The translations under genes were made by a program, and so were the position numbers. From an uncultured Cellvibrionales bacterium (GTDB lineage Bacteria; Pseudomonadota; Gammaproteobacteria; Pseudomonadales; Porticoccaceae), in assembly GCA_913031145.1 (NCBI GenBank), contig CAJWCO010000024.1, positions 1-37,656 on the forward strand: a stretch of DNA of 37,656 nt, read 5' to 3'. Below the pieces are notes generated by a model that was not told where the DNA came from, did not search any database, and was given only the letters and a program-made list of their open reading frames with translations. This document shows, one piece after another, positions 1 through 8,239 of this stretch (positions are counted from its first letter, which is position 1; each line of letters begins with the position of its first letter).

Positions 1-1
1 A

Positions 2-976
2 GAAGTCGTTATTGAGCCAGACCGACCGATTGTCGATCCACATCACCACTTGTGGCGCGATAAAAAGATCGATGCTTATGAGTTAGACGATTTATGGGCT
101 GATACCGGGTCCGGGCATAATATTATTGGCACGGTATTCGTTGAATGTAGCGCGGATTACAGAAAAGCCGGTCCAATGGCGTTAAAACCTGTCGGCGAGA
201 CCGAGTATGTGAGCGCCATAGCGCGCGAGTCTCAGCAAGCGAGTATTAAAGGGCGACCACCTATTATGGGTCTGGTTAGCCACGCCGATCTGTGTCTAGG
301 GACGGCCGTGACCAATGTTTTTGAAGCCCACGTCGCAGCGTCCGATGGGCTGGTGTGCGGCATTCGACATTCGGCCGCATTTCACCCTGACCCTCCCATG
401 GTCGATCGCCACTCAGTTCGTATCGAGCATTTGTTAATGCGTAAAGATTTTCGCGAAGGCTTTGGCTGCTTAAAAGACGCTGGGTTGTCGTTTGACGCGT
501 GGTTACTGCATACCCAAATAGTTGAGTTAATTGATTTGGCGCGGGCATTTCCAGATACCATAATCATATTCGACCACTTTGGTGGGCCGCTCGGTATCGG
601 TACTTTTGCAGGAAAGCAAGCAGAGATCTATCCAAAATGGAAACAAGACGTGGCCGAACTAGCAAAATGCGGCAACGTATTTGCAAAGCTTGGCGGGCTT
701 GCAATGCCTCTAAATGGCTGGGGTTGGCATGATCGCGCGTTGCCTGCATCCTCTGATGAGATTGTTGCCGCGCACCAAGATTATTACCTGCACACAATTG
801 ACTGCTTCGGCCCTGCACGCTGTATGTTTGAGAGTAATTTTCCGGTTGATAAGCTGTCAGTGTCATACGGCGTCTTGTGGAATGCGTTTAAAAAGATGGC
901 CGCGCGGTTTACCAAAGACGAACAAGATCAGCTTTTCCGAGCCACTGCCACCGGCGTTTACCGGCTAAATTTTTAG
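2..976 (+). CDS. Amidohydrolase family protein (PF04909-like), 5' truncated
   Basis: This is a TIM-barrel metal-dependent hydrolase of the amidohydrolase_2 type (the family of 2-pyrone-4,6-dicarboxylate lactonase and L-fuconolactonase). The open frame runs to the window edge. It reads IVDPHHHLWRD just before the first usable TTG at position 50, and this HxHLW motif is the N-terminal metal-binding signature, so a start at 50 would be wrong and the real start lies outside the window. Further family motifs are a central IRHSAAFH segment (strand followed by His), FDHFGG near the middle of the barrel, and FESNFPVDK near the C-terminus, where the barrel-closing Asp/Glu residues lie. The end is complete (stop at 974-976). 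The substrate is unknown; relatives open lactones or hydrolyse cyclic esters. No downstream partner is visible because a gene-free stretch follows. Confidence 0.9.
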   Translation, partial: EVVIEPDRPIVDPHHHLWRDKKIDAYELDDLWADTGSGHNIIGTVFVECSADYRKAGPMALKPVGETEYVSAIARESQQASIKGRPPIMGLVSHADLCLGTAVTNVFEAHVAASDGLVCGIRHSAAFHPDPPMVDRHSVRIEHLLMRKDFREGFGCLKDAGLSFDAWLLHTQIVELIDLARAFPDTIIIFDHFGGPLGIGTFAGKQAEIYPKWKQDVAELAKCGNVFAKLGGLAMPLNGWGWHDRALPASSDEIVAAHQDYYLHTIDCFGPARCMFESNFPVDKLSVSYGVLWNAFKKMAARFTKDEQDQLFRATATGVYRLNF

Positions 977-986
977 TGGTTGCCAA

Positions 987-1039
987 AGGGACAACAGCCA
1001 GATACGTCTTTGTTTTGTCGCGAATTGAGGGCTGTCCCT
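987..1039. repeat. Short element with perfect terminal inverted repeat AGGGACA/TGTCCCT
   Basis: AGGGACA at 987-993 is matched by its exact reverse complement TGTCCCT at 1033-1039, with 39 bp between. The element starts about 10 bp after the amidohydrolase stop. Read on the minus strand it encodes the peptide NSRQNKDVSGCCPFGNH. Repeats ending in GGGACA/TGTCCC are familiar from REP-like elements mobilised by RAYT-type Y1 transposases, but no transposase is present, and assignment to that class is an inference. Confidence 0.4.
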
Positions 1040-1104
1040 GACGCAATGTAAGGTGGCGAGTCTATGTGCCCGGCAAGCACTTTGCGGCCCGTCAATGCCT
1101 GAAT

Positions 1105-1127
1105 ATCACCATCACCATCACCATCAC
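1105..1127. repeat. Hexanucleotide tandem repeat (ATCACC)n
   Basis: ATCACC is repeated three times, followed by a partial unit. In one plus-strand frame it reads seven His codons and then TGA; on the minus strand it reads DGDGDGD. It is probably a simple slippage repeat, since no supported gene contains it. Confidence 0.75.
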
Positions 1128-1727
1128 TGACTGTAATAAACGGCGAAGTGGGTTTTACTGACTCATATGTATACACGTTAGTAGCCTCTAAACTAACGAT
1201 TGGTAAAGTTCTTGTCACCTTAAGAAATCCGTCTAGAATCTCATAATGACCGCATGCCGGCGCTTACAAGGACCGCACTCATGGAGGCGAAAATGATCTT
1301 TCTAATGTGTGATCGTTTGTCAGTCGCGGATAATATGGCACGCACAGGTTTGCTGTTAGTGAGTCACAGTGCGGGCTATGTAATTTGAACTTCGGGTAGT
1401 GGCGGTACTTTTAAGCACCGAAACCGCGGTTGACACGCTCGCTATCCCATGTCAATATTGCCCATATAGTCCGTTTGACTATTATTCTAAGAAGCAGGGT
1501 TCATTAATAGTCTGAGAGTGCATGGTTTTACTCTAGAAACGTGAAACGTAAAATCAAAGAATAAAAAATGCGAGTTGGATTTTCGGGAGTTGGAAAGAGG
1601 CAGGTACTTTGTAGGTTGGGTGGGCTAGCTCGCCGGAGAAGCGAGGCCTGTCGCCAAGCGGGGTAGTCAAATTTTGGGTAACCGTGCGGCGAGTAACGGA
1701 TTTGGCATGTGAGGGGGAGTACTGCAA

Positions 1728-3215
1728 ATGTTTAAACAGGTCTTAGGCGCTTTGTTAGCATTCAGTTTTTCGTCTCTTTGTTGGGCGTCAGAGGCACCGA
1801 TTCCGCCTAATGTATTATTTATTATGGTCGATGATTTGCGGGTGGAGCTGGGCGCTTATGGCAGCAAGCACGCGATTTCTCCCAACATAGATCGCTTGGC
1901 AGAGCAGGGCACGCGGTTTGATAATGCGTATGTCAGCGTGCCTGTGTGTGGAGCCTCGCGAGCCAGTATTATCACCGGCATGCGCGCCTTGCCCGAGCGA
2001 TTTGTTAACTATTATACGAGCGTTGAGAATGATGCGCCCAATGCGACAACGATATTCGAGACCTTTAAAGACAAAGGTTATTACACGGTAGGCTACGGCA
2101 AGATCTTCCACAATGTGGCGGATACCGAGGCGAAAAGTTGGTCGGATGAAAAGGCCTGGACGCCTGCAATGGATCAAACGGCTGAATTAAATACAGGCCA
2201 TGGCGATTATCAGATAGCAGAGAACGTGGCCCTCTATAAAAAGACGGGGTTGGGCCCTGCAACCGAAATCTTTGATGGCCCAGACAGTGCTTATTTCGAT
2301 GGCAAATTAACCGAAAAAGCCTTGGGGTCATTGGCGATATTGGCAAACACGTCGCAACCATTTTTTATGGCGTTGGGTTATGTTAAACCACACTTGCCGT
2401 TTAACGCTCCCAAGAAATATTGGGATATGTACTCGCGCGATCAGTTTGACCTGCCAGAGCACAATATGTTGCCCCTCGATGCGCCGATTCAGGCGTATCA
2501 TGAGTTTGGTGAGTTGCGCGATTACAGTGATACACCTGACCGGCTAGCACAAGACGAAAAGTTTAAGTTTAATCCCAAAGCACGGGCTTTTCAGCAAGAG
2601 AATCCCAATCCGGTCAGCGACGAGCTAGCGCGCAGGCTGATTCACGGGTATCACGCCTCAGTGAGTTATGTGGACGCGCTCATTGGGCGAGTTCTAGCGC
2701 AAGTCGAGGATCTAGGGCTCAGCGAAAATACCATCATTGTCCTAATGGGTGACCACGGGTATATTTTGGGCGAACATGGTTTGTGGTGTAAGCACTCCAC
2801 GTTTGATGTTGCCACGAAAACGCCATTAATTATTCGCGCGCCCAACATGCCTGCAAAGGGCGAGGTTGATGGGTTGGTAGAGTTTATTGACATCTTCCCA
2901 ACGTTGACCGAACTGGCGGGTATTGATACTCCCTCGCAGGTCGCCGGAATAAGTTTGGCCAAGCTGCTGGCAGACCCCACGTTGCCGGGGCGATCTGCAG
3001 TGTTTCCCAGATATCACACGGCAGAGGCTGTACGCACCGACAATTATACGTTGACGCAATGGTTTGACGAGGGTGGCAATGTGGCTGAGCAGATGCTCTA
3101 CGATAACGTGAAAGACCCAAATGAGACGCGTAATCTTGTGTACACACCCAAGTATAGCCCCGTCTTAGAGGACTTGAGTGGGCGTATTGCCGCTCACAGA
3201 GAAGCGCGAAAGTAA
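1728..3215 (+). CDS. Periplasmic sulfatase, iduronate-2-sulfatase-like
   Basis: This 495-residue type I sulfatase of the alkaline phosphatase superfamily should remove sulfate esters from a carbohydrate. A Sec signal peptide covers residues 1 to about 20 (hydrophobic core, then CWASEA). The metal-binding VDDLR is at 34-38 (Asp35/Asp36). The formylglycine signature C-x-A-S-R is CGASR at 74-78, so Cys74 should be oxidised to formylglycine by a maturase not seen here. KPHLPF begins at 220, and DHG at 342-344 is followed by LGEHGLWCKHSTFD; both resemble human iduronate-2-sulfatase (S1_7-like). The start is fixed by a strong Shine-Dalgarno GAGGGGGAG 8 bp upstream. The TonB receptor lies downstream on the same strand, suggesting a sulfated glycan as the nutrient, but substrate assignment is an inference. 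Confidence 0.93.
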   Translation: MFKQVLGALLAFSFSSLCWASEAPIPPNVLFIMVDDLRVELGAYGSKHAISPNIDRLAEQGTRFDNAYVSVPVCGASRASIITGMRALPERFVNYYTSVENDAPNATTIFETFKDKGYYTVGYGKIFHNVADTEAKSWSDEKAWTPAMDQTAELNTGHGDYQIAENVALYKKTGLGPATEIFDGPDSAYFDGKLTEKALGSLAILANTSQPFFMALGYVKPHLPFNAPKKYWDMYSRDQFDLPEHNMLPLDAPIQAYHEFGELRDYSDTPDRLAQDEKFKFNPKARAFQQENPNPVSDELARRLIHGYHASVSYVDALIGRVLAQVEDLGLSENTIIVLMGDHGYILGEHGLWCKHSTFDVATKTPLIIRAPNMPAKGEVDGLVEFIDIFPTLTELAGIDTPSQVAGISLAKLLADPTLPGRSAVFPRYHTAEAVRTDNYTLTQWFDEGGNVAEQMLYDNVKDPNETRNLVYTPKYSPVLEDLSGRIAAHREARK

Positions 3216-3651
3216 CAAAAAGTGGGCGCTGTAGCGGTCTCGGTTTGTAGGCAGCCAAAAGGCCTGTTTGAAGTTGCGAATGATGAGTTGATGTTTAGCC
3301 AATGGCGTGGATGACCGGCTTATAACACTGTCACCTGATCGGGCTAATGGATGCAACAGAATAGTTTTAAAAGAGATATTTGAACTCGTGTACCGTACGA
3401 GAAATTTTAATTTTAATTGTATTTTGTTAGTTGATTAGAGGATTAACAGTTTTAGAGGGTTTTAAAGCCAAAAAATGCGGCCCTCGTCACGAGCAAAGTG
3501 TGGGCAGTGCGCAGTGGAGATGGAGCTTTTTGTATGCGAAGTAGCGCACGCCTTGCGTGTGATGAAAGAATTCCGCGGGTACAGCGGTTAGTAGGGGTGT
3601 CGAGATACACCAAAAAGAGTTGTATTGATATAAACCATAAGGGGATAAATA
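3216..3651. promoter_or_regulatory. 436-bp leader/promoter region of the TonB receptor
   Basis: No gene is supported here. After the sulfatase stop there is no convincing intrinsic terminator. A/T-rich sequence at 3402-3440 probably carries the promoter of the receptor, but I cannot fix a -35/-10 pair. Just upstream, 3385-3401 holds an imperfect operator-like palindrome with arms CTCGT and ACGAG around a 7-bp centre. The Shine-Dalgarno AAGGGGA at 3639-3645 serves the ATG at 3652. Confidence 0.4.
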
Positions 3652-6531
3652 ATGCATGTAAATCTAAATAAAAAGCAAAACAGTCGCGGCTTTAAAAGGT
3701 CCGTTTTGTCCGTGGGAATTGCTTCGGCATTGGCCTCGAGCGGCGGTCTTGCGCAATCACAAATGATTGAAGAGGTCGTCGTGACGGGTATGCTGTCAAC
3801 GATGAAGGCAGCGACTGCTAGAAAGCGTGACAGTAGTGGCATGATGGATGCGGTTCTGGCGGAAGATATCGGTAAATTCCCCGACACTAACCTGGCAGAA
3901 TCGTTGCAGCGGATTCCAGGCGTTGCAATCAGTCGATCAAATGGCGAGGGCGACCAACTTACGGTCAGAGGTATGGGTCCGCAGTTCAATTTTGTGACTT
4001 TAAATGGCCGTCAAATGTCGAATGTTAACGCGAACCGTTCTTACGGCTTTTCCGACATCCTACCCGAAATGGTTACGGGTGTTGAAGTCCATAAGACTGG
4101 AAATGCTACCCAGCCCTCCGGCGGAATCGGTGCATTAATCGATATCCAAACCGCGACGCCTCTTCAAATCGGGGATAGGACAAGTGGTTCGGTTAAAATG
4201 CTTTATGACGACTACGCGGGTAGCACCACGCCGCAGGTTTCCGGATTATTTAGCAAAATGCTCACTGACAATTTTGGGATTTTGGTGTCTGCGGGCTATC
4301 AGAACCGTGAAACTGAAAATGATTTCGTTCAGGTGCGAGAGTGGAGGCGTTTTAATACTCTGAGAGTAGATGTGGATGGTGATGGGACAATTGACCCTGA
4401 TACGGAGTACGGAATTGCTACTGCTGATGGCAGCCCTTGGTACGTGCCTATCCAATCGATTACTGGGCATGAGGCACATGACAGAGATCGTAAGAATGGC
4501 AATTTGGTCATGCAGTATAAGGCTAGTGATCGAGTGACAGCGACCTTCGATTACCAGATTTCTGAATTTTCCGACGATTATAATCAGCTCGAGTCCGCTA
4601 TTTGGTTTGGTAATTTTAATGGCGCGCAGGCGGGCTGGGTGTCAGATGAAAATAATACGGTGACGTCGGCAACGTTTCCTAACAAGGGGGTAGATTTCTT
4701 TAGTGCAGCTCCGAAGATTCAGATAGAAAATGAGTCTGTAGGGCTCTCGCTCGATATAAATGTTAATGATAACTCCAGCTTATCCTTGTCCTACAGTTCA
4801 AGTAGCTCTGAGCGTCAGCCGGGAAGTTTGGACGAGCGTAACAAAGCGGACATACAGATCACAGGACTCAACCCCATTTTCTCGATTAATGGTGACTTTG
4901 CAGCGCCAGCAATTGCGCAAAGTGAAATGCTTGAGCAAAATTATCGCGTGCATCAACATACCAAAAGGGTACAAAACCGTTCTGATGAGATTGACCAATT
5001 GCGAGTTGATTATGAGTTTGCTGATGGTGGGTCTTTTCCAATAAAAGCGGGTCTCATGTACACTGATCAGACTAAAGATTCGTACGGGATGTCCGCAAGA
5101 CCTAATGATCAGACGTTCAGAGACAGCGATATCAATGGTGATGGAACCAATGATGCGAGGACCATGGTCTGTGAGTTATACGATCAGGATGGGGATCGAG
5201 CTTTCGGATTAGTTGATGGAGTCTATGGCATTTCGGGGGCGTGTGATGCTGCAGATATCACCGCAATGCAGGCTGATTACCAACAGATTAGCTTCAACAA
5301 TCCATTTGTACAGGGAGCGGCTAATTTCGTGACTTATGACCCGTCGATGTCAGACACCTGGCTGGCGCACCGAGGCTTGCCAGCTAACCACTTGGCGTTG
5401 GTGGAGGAGAGCTCTTGGTATGATATTAATGAAAAGACCACTGCTTTTTATATACAAACAGAGTCTGAAGGCCTGGAGTTGGGTGGACGACCGATACAGG
5501 TTGTTCTCGGATACCGGCACGAATCTACTGATATCGATTCGACCTCAGAAGAGGTAAACCTCACCGGTTATACTGCGGCGGGCGTGGGTGAACCCATGGG
5601 AAAGGTTGAAAACGGGTCGGTCAATTTTACTGATTCTGCCAGTTATGATATCGGCCTTCACAACTTCTCGGTTAAGTATGACTTGACAGATCAGGTGGTG
5701 CTTAGACTAGTGCATTCGGAAACGATCACTCGACCTAACTTAGCATCGATGAGATCGGCCAGAAACCTTGCGGGTGATGTTAGAGATGAAGCGGGTACCG
5801 GAGGTCAGGCCAGCGCAGGTAACGCGGGTCTGTTACCGTTTACGTCAACCAATATTGATTTAGGTGTCGAGTTTTATCTAGACGAATTCAGCTATGTTTC
5901 TGCTGCCTATTTCAAGAAGACCGTTGATAATTTCGTATCTAATACCGTGACTCAAGAAAACTTGACAACGGCCTCCGGCGCGACTTTGTCATATCCCACT
6001 GATGTGGTGACTCCCGGTATTGGAGGGACTGCGATTCTCTACAGCGTTACACGTCCGACTAATAACGACGTTGCAGAGGTAGACGGCTGGGAGTTCTCTG
6101 GTTCATATTTGTTTGGTGAAAGCGGTTTTGGTATCACTGCGAATATGACTATGGTTGAAACCGATGCGACATTTGATGCAACTAACATTGCCACGACTTT
6201 CGCTCTCAGTGGAGTGGGCGACTCTTGGAATATGATTGCCTTTTATGACAAGGGGCCTATTAATGCAAGAGTTGCATACAACTTCAGAGATCAGTTTTTT
6301 GACCGGTTTGGGCAGAATGACCGTAATACTACTGAGCCGACGATCTTTGATGAGTATGGTCAACTAGATGTTTCAGCGAGCTATGACTATTCTGATACGA
6401 TGACCATCTTCTTTGAAGGGGTCAATGTGACCAGTGAAGATCTGAGAGCGGGAGGGCGATACGCAAATCATATGGTAAATGTCGCGACCGGCAGTGCGAG
6501 GTATGCTGTAGGTGTTCGCGCTGAGTTTTAA
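3652..6531 (+). CDS. TonB-dependent outer-membrane receptor (TIGR01782 type)
   Basis: This 959-residue outer-membrane beta-barrel transporter imports a ligand using TonB energy. A signal peptide occupies residues 1 to about 36. A TonB-box-like EEVVVTG is at 40-46. The plug domain follows, with the subfamily motifs EDIGKFPDTNLAESLQRIPG, TVRGMGPQFNFVTLNGRQ and a VEVHKTGNATQPSGGIG-like segment. The remaining ~700 residues are barrel, ending in aromatic Phe (VGVRAEF), as required for BAM-dependent assembly. Two predicted loops contain EF-hand-like acidic stretches, DVDGDGTID at 240-248 and DSDINGDGTND at 491-501, unusual enough to suggest bound Ca2+. The neighbours are an upstream sulfatase and a downstream halogenase-like/SapC pair, a frequent companion set for this subfamily. 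An intrinsic terminator follows. The ligand is unknown; a carbohydrate or oligosaccharide is an inference. Confidence 0.95.
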   Translation: MHVNLNKKQNSRGFKRSVLSVGIASALASSGGLAQSQMIEEVVVTGMLSTMKAATARKRDSSGMMDAVLAEDIGKFPDTNLAESLQRIPGVAISRSNGEGDQLTVRGMGPQFNFVTLNGRQMSNVNANRSYGFSDILPEMVTGVEVHKTGNATQPSGGIGALIDIQTATPLQIGDRTSGSVKMLYDDYAGSTTPQVSGLFSKMLTDNFGILVSAGYQNRETENDFVQVREWRRFNTLRVDVDGDGTIDPDTEYGIATADGSPWYVPIQSITGHEAHDRDRKNGNLVMQYKASDRVTATFDYQISEFSDDYNQLESAIWFGNFNGAQAGWVSDENNTVTSATFPNKGVDFFSAAPKIQIENESVGLSLDINVNDNSSLSLSYSSSSSERQPGSLDERNKADIQITGLNPIFSINGDFAAPAIAQSEMLEQNYRVHQHTKRVQNRSDEIDQLRVDYEFADGGSFPIKAGLMYTDQTKDSYGMSARPNDQTFRDSDINGDGTNDARTMVCELYDQDGDRAFGLVDGVYGISGACDAADITAMQADYQQISFNNPFVQGAANFVTYDPSMSDTWLAHRGLPANHLALVEESSWYDINEKTTAFYIQTESEGLELGGRPIQVVLGYRHESTDIDSTSEEVNLTGYTAAGVGEPMGKVENGSVNFTDSASYDIGLHNFSVKYDLTDQVVLRLVHSETITRPNLASMRSARNLAGDVRDEAGTGGQASAGNAGLLPFTSTNIDLGVEFYLDEFSYVSAAYFKKTVDNFVSNTVTQENLTTASGATLSYPTDVVTPGIGGTAILYSVTRPTNNDVAEVDGWEFSGSYLFGESGFGITANMTMVETDATFDATNIATTFALSGVGDSWNMIAFYDKGPINARVAYNFRDQFFDRFGQNDRNTTEPTIFDEYGQLDVSASYDYSDTMTIFFEGVNVTSEDLRAGGRYANHMVNVATGSARYAVGVRAEF

Positions 6532-6554
6532 CCTTTGATTGTGAAGTAAGTTCG

Positions 6555-6592
6555 CAGGGGCCGTCAGTAAAACGTCGGTCCCTGTCTTTTTT
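6555..6592 (+). terminator. Rho-independent terminator after the TonB receptor
   Basis: The arms CAGGGGCCG (6555-6563) and CGGTCCCTG (6576-6584) pair over 9 bp with one G-T wobble and a 12-nt loop, followed by TCTTTTTTG. It lies 24 bp past the receptor stop, so the halogenase-like gene is either expressed by read-through or from its own promoter in 6593-6660. Confidence 0.82.
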
Positions 6593-6686
6593 GTGATGAC
6601 GCTTGAGAGCCATGCTGTATGTTAGGTATATTTAAAAACCAGCGTTATATAAGAAGGTTTTAAGTTTCAGGGGGATAATAACAGAG

Positions 6687-8237
6687 ATGAAAGACAACCT
6701 AATGAGCGATAGCGGTAAAATACGGTCAATTCTCATAGTCGGTGGGGGTTCGGCGGGCTGGTTAACGGCAGGTATCTTAGCCGCCCGATACGGCCAGACC
6801 ATGGATATCACCTTGATCGAGTCGCCTGATGTGAAAATTATTGGTGTGGGTGAAGGCACATGGCCAACGATGAAGTCGACGTTAAAGGAAATGGGCGTTT
6901 CTGAGACAGATTTCTTCCGAGAGTGCGATGCATCGTTTAAGCAGGGAGCGAAGTTCGCCAAGTGGGTAACAGGGGCCGAAGACGATTACTATTATCACCC
7001 GTTGATGTTGCCGCAAGACTTCACCCAGACAAATCTTGCTCCTCACTGGCTGCAAGATTCTGGCGGACGGTCTTTTTCCGAAAGTGTGTGCTTCCAAGAG
7101 GCTCTGTGTGAGCATGCTTTAGCGCCGAAAACATTGGCGATGCCTGAGTATAATGCTGCGGCGAACTACGCTTATCACCTCAATGCGGGTAAGTTCACAA
7201 CATTTTTAACCAAGCATTGCACTGAAAAGTTAAATGTTAAGCATGTTTTGGCAACCATACATGACGTTAAGCAGCGCGAGAATGGCGATATAGATTACGT
7301 GGTAACAACGGCCAATGACCATTTAAGTGCCGATCTATTTATTGACTGTACAGGCATGGCTTCGCTATTGCTTGGCAATACCTTGGGTGTTGAATTTATC
7401 GACAAAAGCGACGTGTTATTTATCGATAGCGCGATGGCAGTACAAAAACCCTATGACTCAGAGGAAGAGCCTATCCTTCCGTATACGGTATCCACCGCTC
7501 AGGATGCGGGCTGGATATGGGACATTGGCCTGACGAGTCGCCGCGGCATTGGCCATGTGTATTCAAGTCGTCACACCACAGATGAGCAGGCAGAGTTAGC
7601 CTTGGCCACCTACGTGGGGCCGCGTTTTAAAGACTTAAGTGTGAAGAAAATACCTATTCGCTCCGGGCATCGTAAGGAGTTTTGGAAGAATAATTGCGTT
7701 GCCATTGGTCTGGCCGGAGGCTTTTTAGAGCCGCTTGAGGCATCTGCATTGATGCTCATTGAGTTGTCGGCTCGATTTGTTAGAGACCAGTTACCAGAAA
7801 CGACATCGACGATGCCCATCATTGCCAAGCGCTTTAACGAAACGTTAACCTATCATTGGGGTCGGATTATTGACTTCTTAAAGTTGCACTATGTTCTTTC
7901 AAAACGCGATGATACTGCGTTCTGGCGCGACAACCGAGATGCTGTCACGGTACCGGAGTCGTTGACTGAGTTATTGCGGCTATGGGAATTTCATACGCCC
8001 TATCGACAGGACTTCTCGCACAAGGAAGAGGTATTTCCAGCGGCGAGCTATCAATACGTACTTTACGGGATGGGGTTTAAAACGCAGGTGAGCTCGAGAG
8101 TCGACAATTCTCATGCGCGAGCATGTGAGCGGGCGGTTCAGGAGAATGAGAAGATAATGGACAAAGCGCTAACGCTGTTACCGGATAACCGCCAGCTCCT
8201 CCGCAAAATTCATGAATATGGGATGAGTTCAATCTAA
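6687..8237 (+). CDS. Flavin-dependent tryptophan halogenase-like protein
   Basis: This 516-residue protein belongs to the tryptophan halogenase family (PF04820). Residues 19-24 (GGGSAG) are the FAD-binding loop, and GVGEGTWP at 53-60 is the second family motif. Lys85 (SFKQG) aligns with the catalytic Lys of PrnA/RebH (K79), and GFLEPLEAS at 345-353 carries the catalytic Glu. The halogenase WxWxIP motif appears as WIWDIG at 276-281, so Pro is replaced by Gly. Known family members chlorinate or brominate indoles, but many copies linked to TonB receptors have no tested substrate. The start at 6687 has Shine-Dalgarno AGGGGG at 6669-6674; another ATG at 6702 has none. The SapC gene begins 2 bp after the stop, so the two are co-transcribed. 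A flavin reductase partner is not in the window. Confidence 0.88.
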   Translation: MKDNLMSDSGKIRSILIVGGGSAGWLTAGILAARYGQTMDITLIESPDVKIIGVGEGTWPTMKSTLKEMGVSETDFFRECDASFKQGAKFAKWVTGAEDDYYYHPLMLPQDFTQTNLAPHWLQDSGGRSFSESVCFQEALCEHALAPKTLAMPEYNAAANYAYHLNAGKFTTFLTKHCTEKLNVKHVLATIHDVKQRENGDIDYVVTTANDHLSADLFIDCTGMASLLLGNTLGVEFIDKSDVLFIDSAMAVQKPYDSEEEPILPYTVSTAQDAGWIWDIGLTSRRGIGHVYSSRHTTDEQAELALATYVGPRFKDLSVKKIPIRSGHRKEFWKNNCVAIGLAGGFLEPLEASALMLIELSARFVRDQLPETTSTMPIIAKRFNETLTYHWGRIIDFLKLHYVLSKRDDTAFWRDNRDAVTVPESLTELLRLWEFHTPYRQDFSHKEEVFPAASYQYVLYGMGFKTQVSSRVDNSHARACERAVQENEKIMDKALTLLPDNRQLLRKIHEYGMSSI

Positions 8238-8239
8238 GC

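Larger units (their letters stand above)
977..1727. other. Gene-free stretch, 751 bp
   Basis: No convincing gene. A short GTG-initiated minus-strand frame (973-1218) lacks a properly placed ribosome binding site and overlaps an inverted-repeat element (987-1039) and a CACCAT tract (1105-1127). A 35-codon plus-strand frame at 1281-1388 has no recognisable product. A hairpin CTCGC-N7-GCGAG lies at 1629-1645, in what would be the leader of the following sulfatase. The strong Shine-Dalgarno GAGGGGGAG at 1711-1719 belongs to that sulfatase. The length and lack of coding signal suggest decayed or mobile DNA. Confidence 0.6.

Noticed and set aside
50-976. Amidohydrolase starting at the TTG at position 50
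   Set aside because: The open frame continues upstream and encodes the essential HxHLW metal motif, so the gene is truncated by the window rather than starting there.
973-1218. Minus-strand 81-codon frame with a DGDGDGD calcium-loop-like stretch
   Set aside because: GTG start without a placed ribosome binding site; the Asp-Gly run is only the translation of a hexanucleotide repeat, and the C-terminal part lies in an inverted-repeat element.
1629-1645. Hairpin before the sulfatase as riboswitch
   Set aside because: Only a 5-bp stem and no match to any riboswitch core that I can recall.
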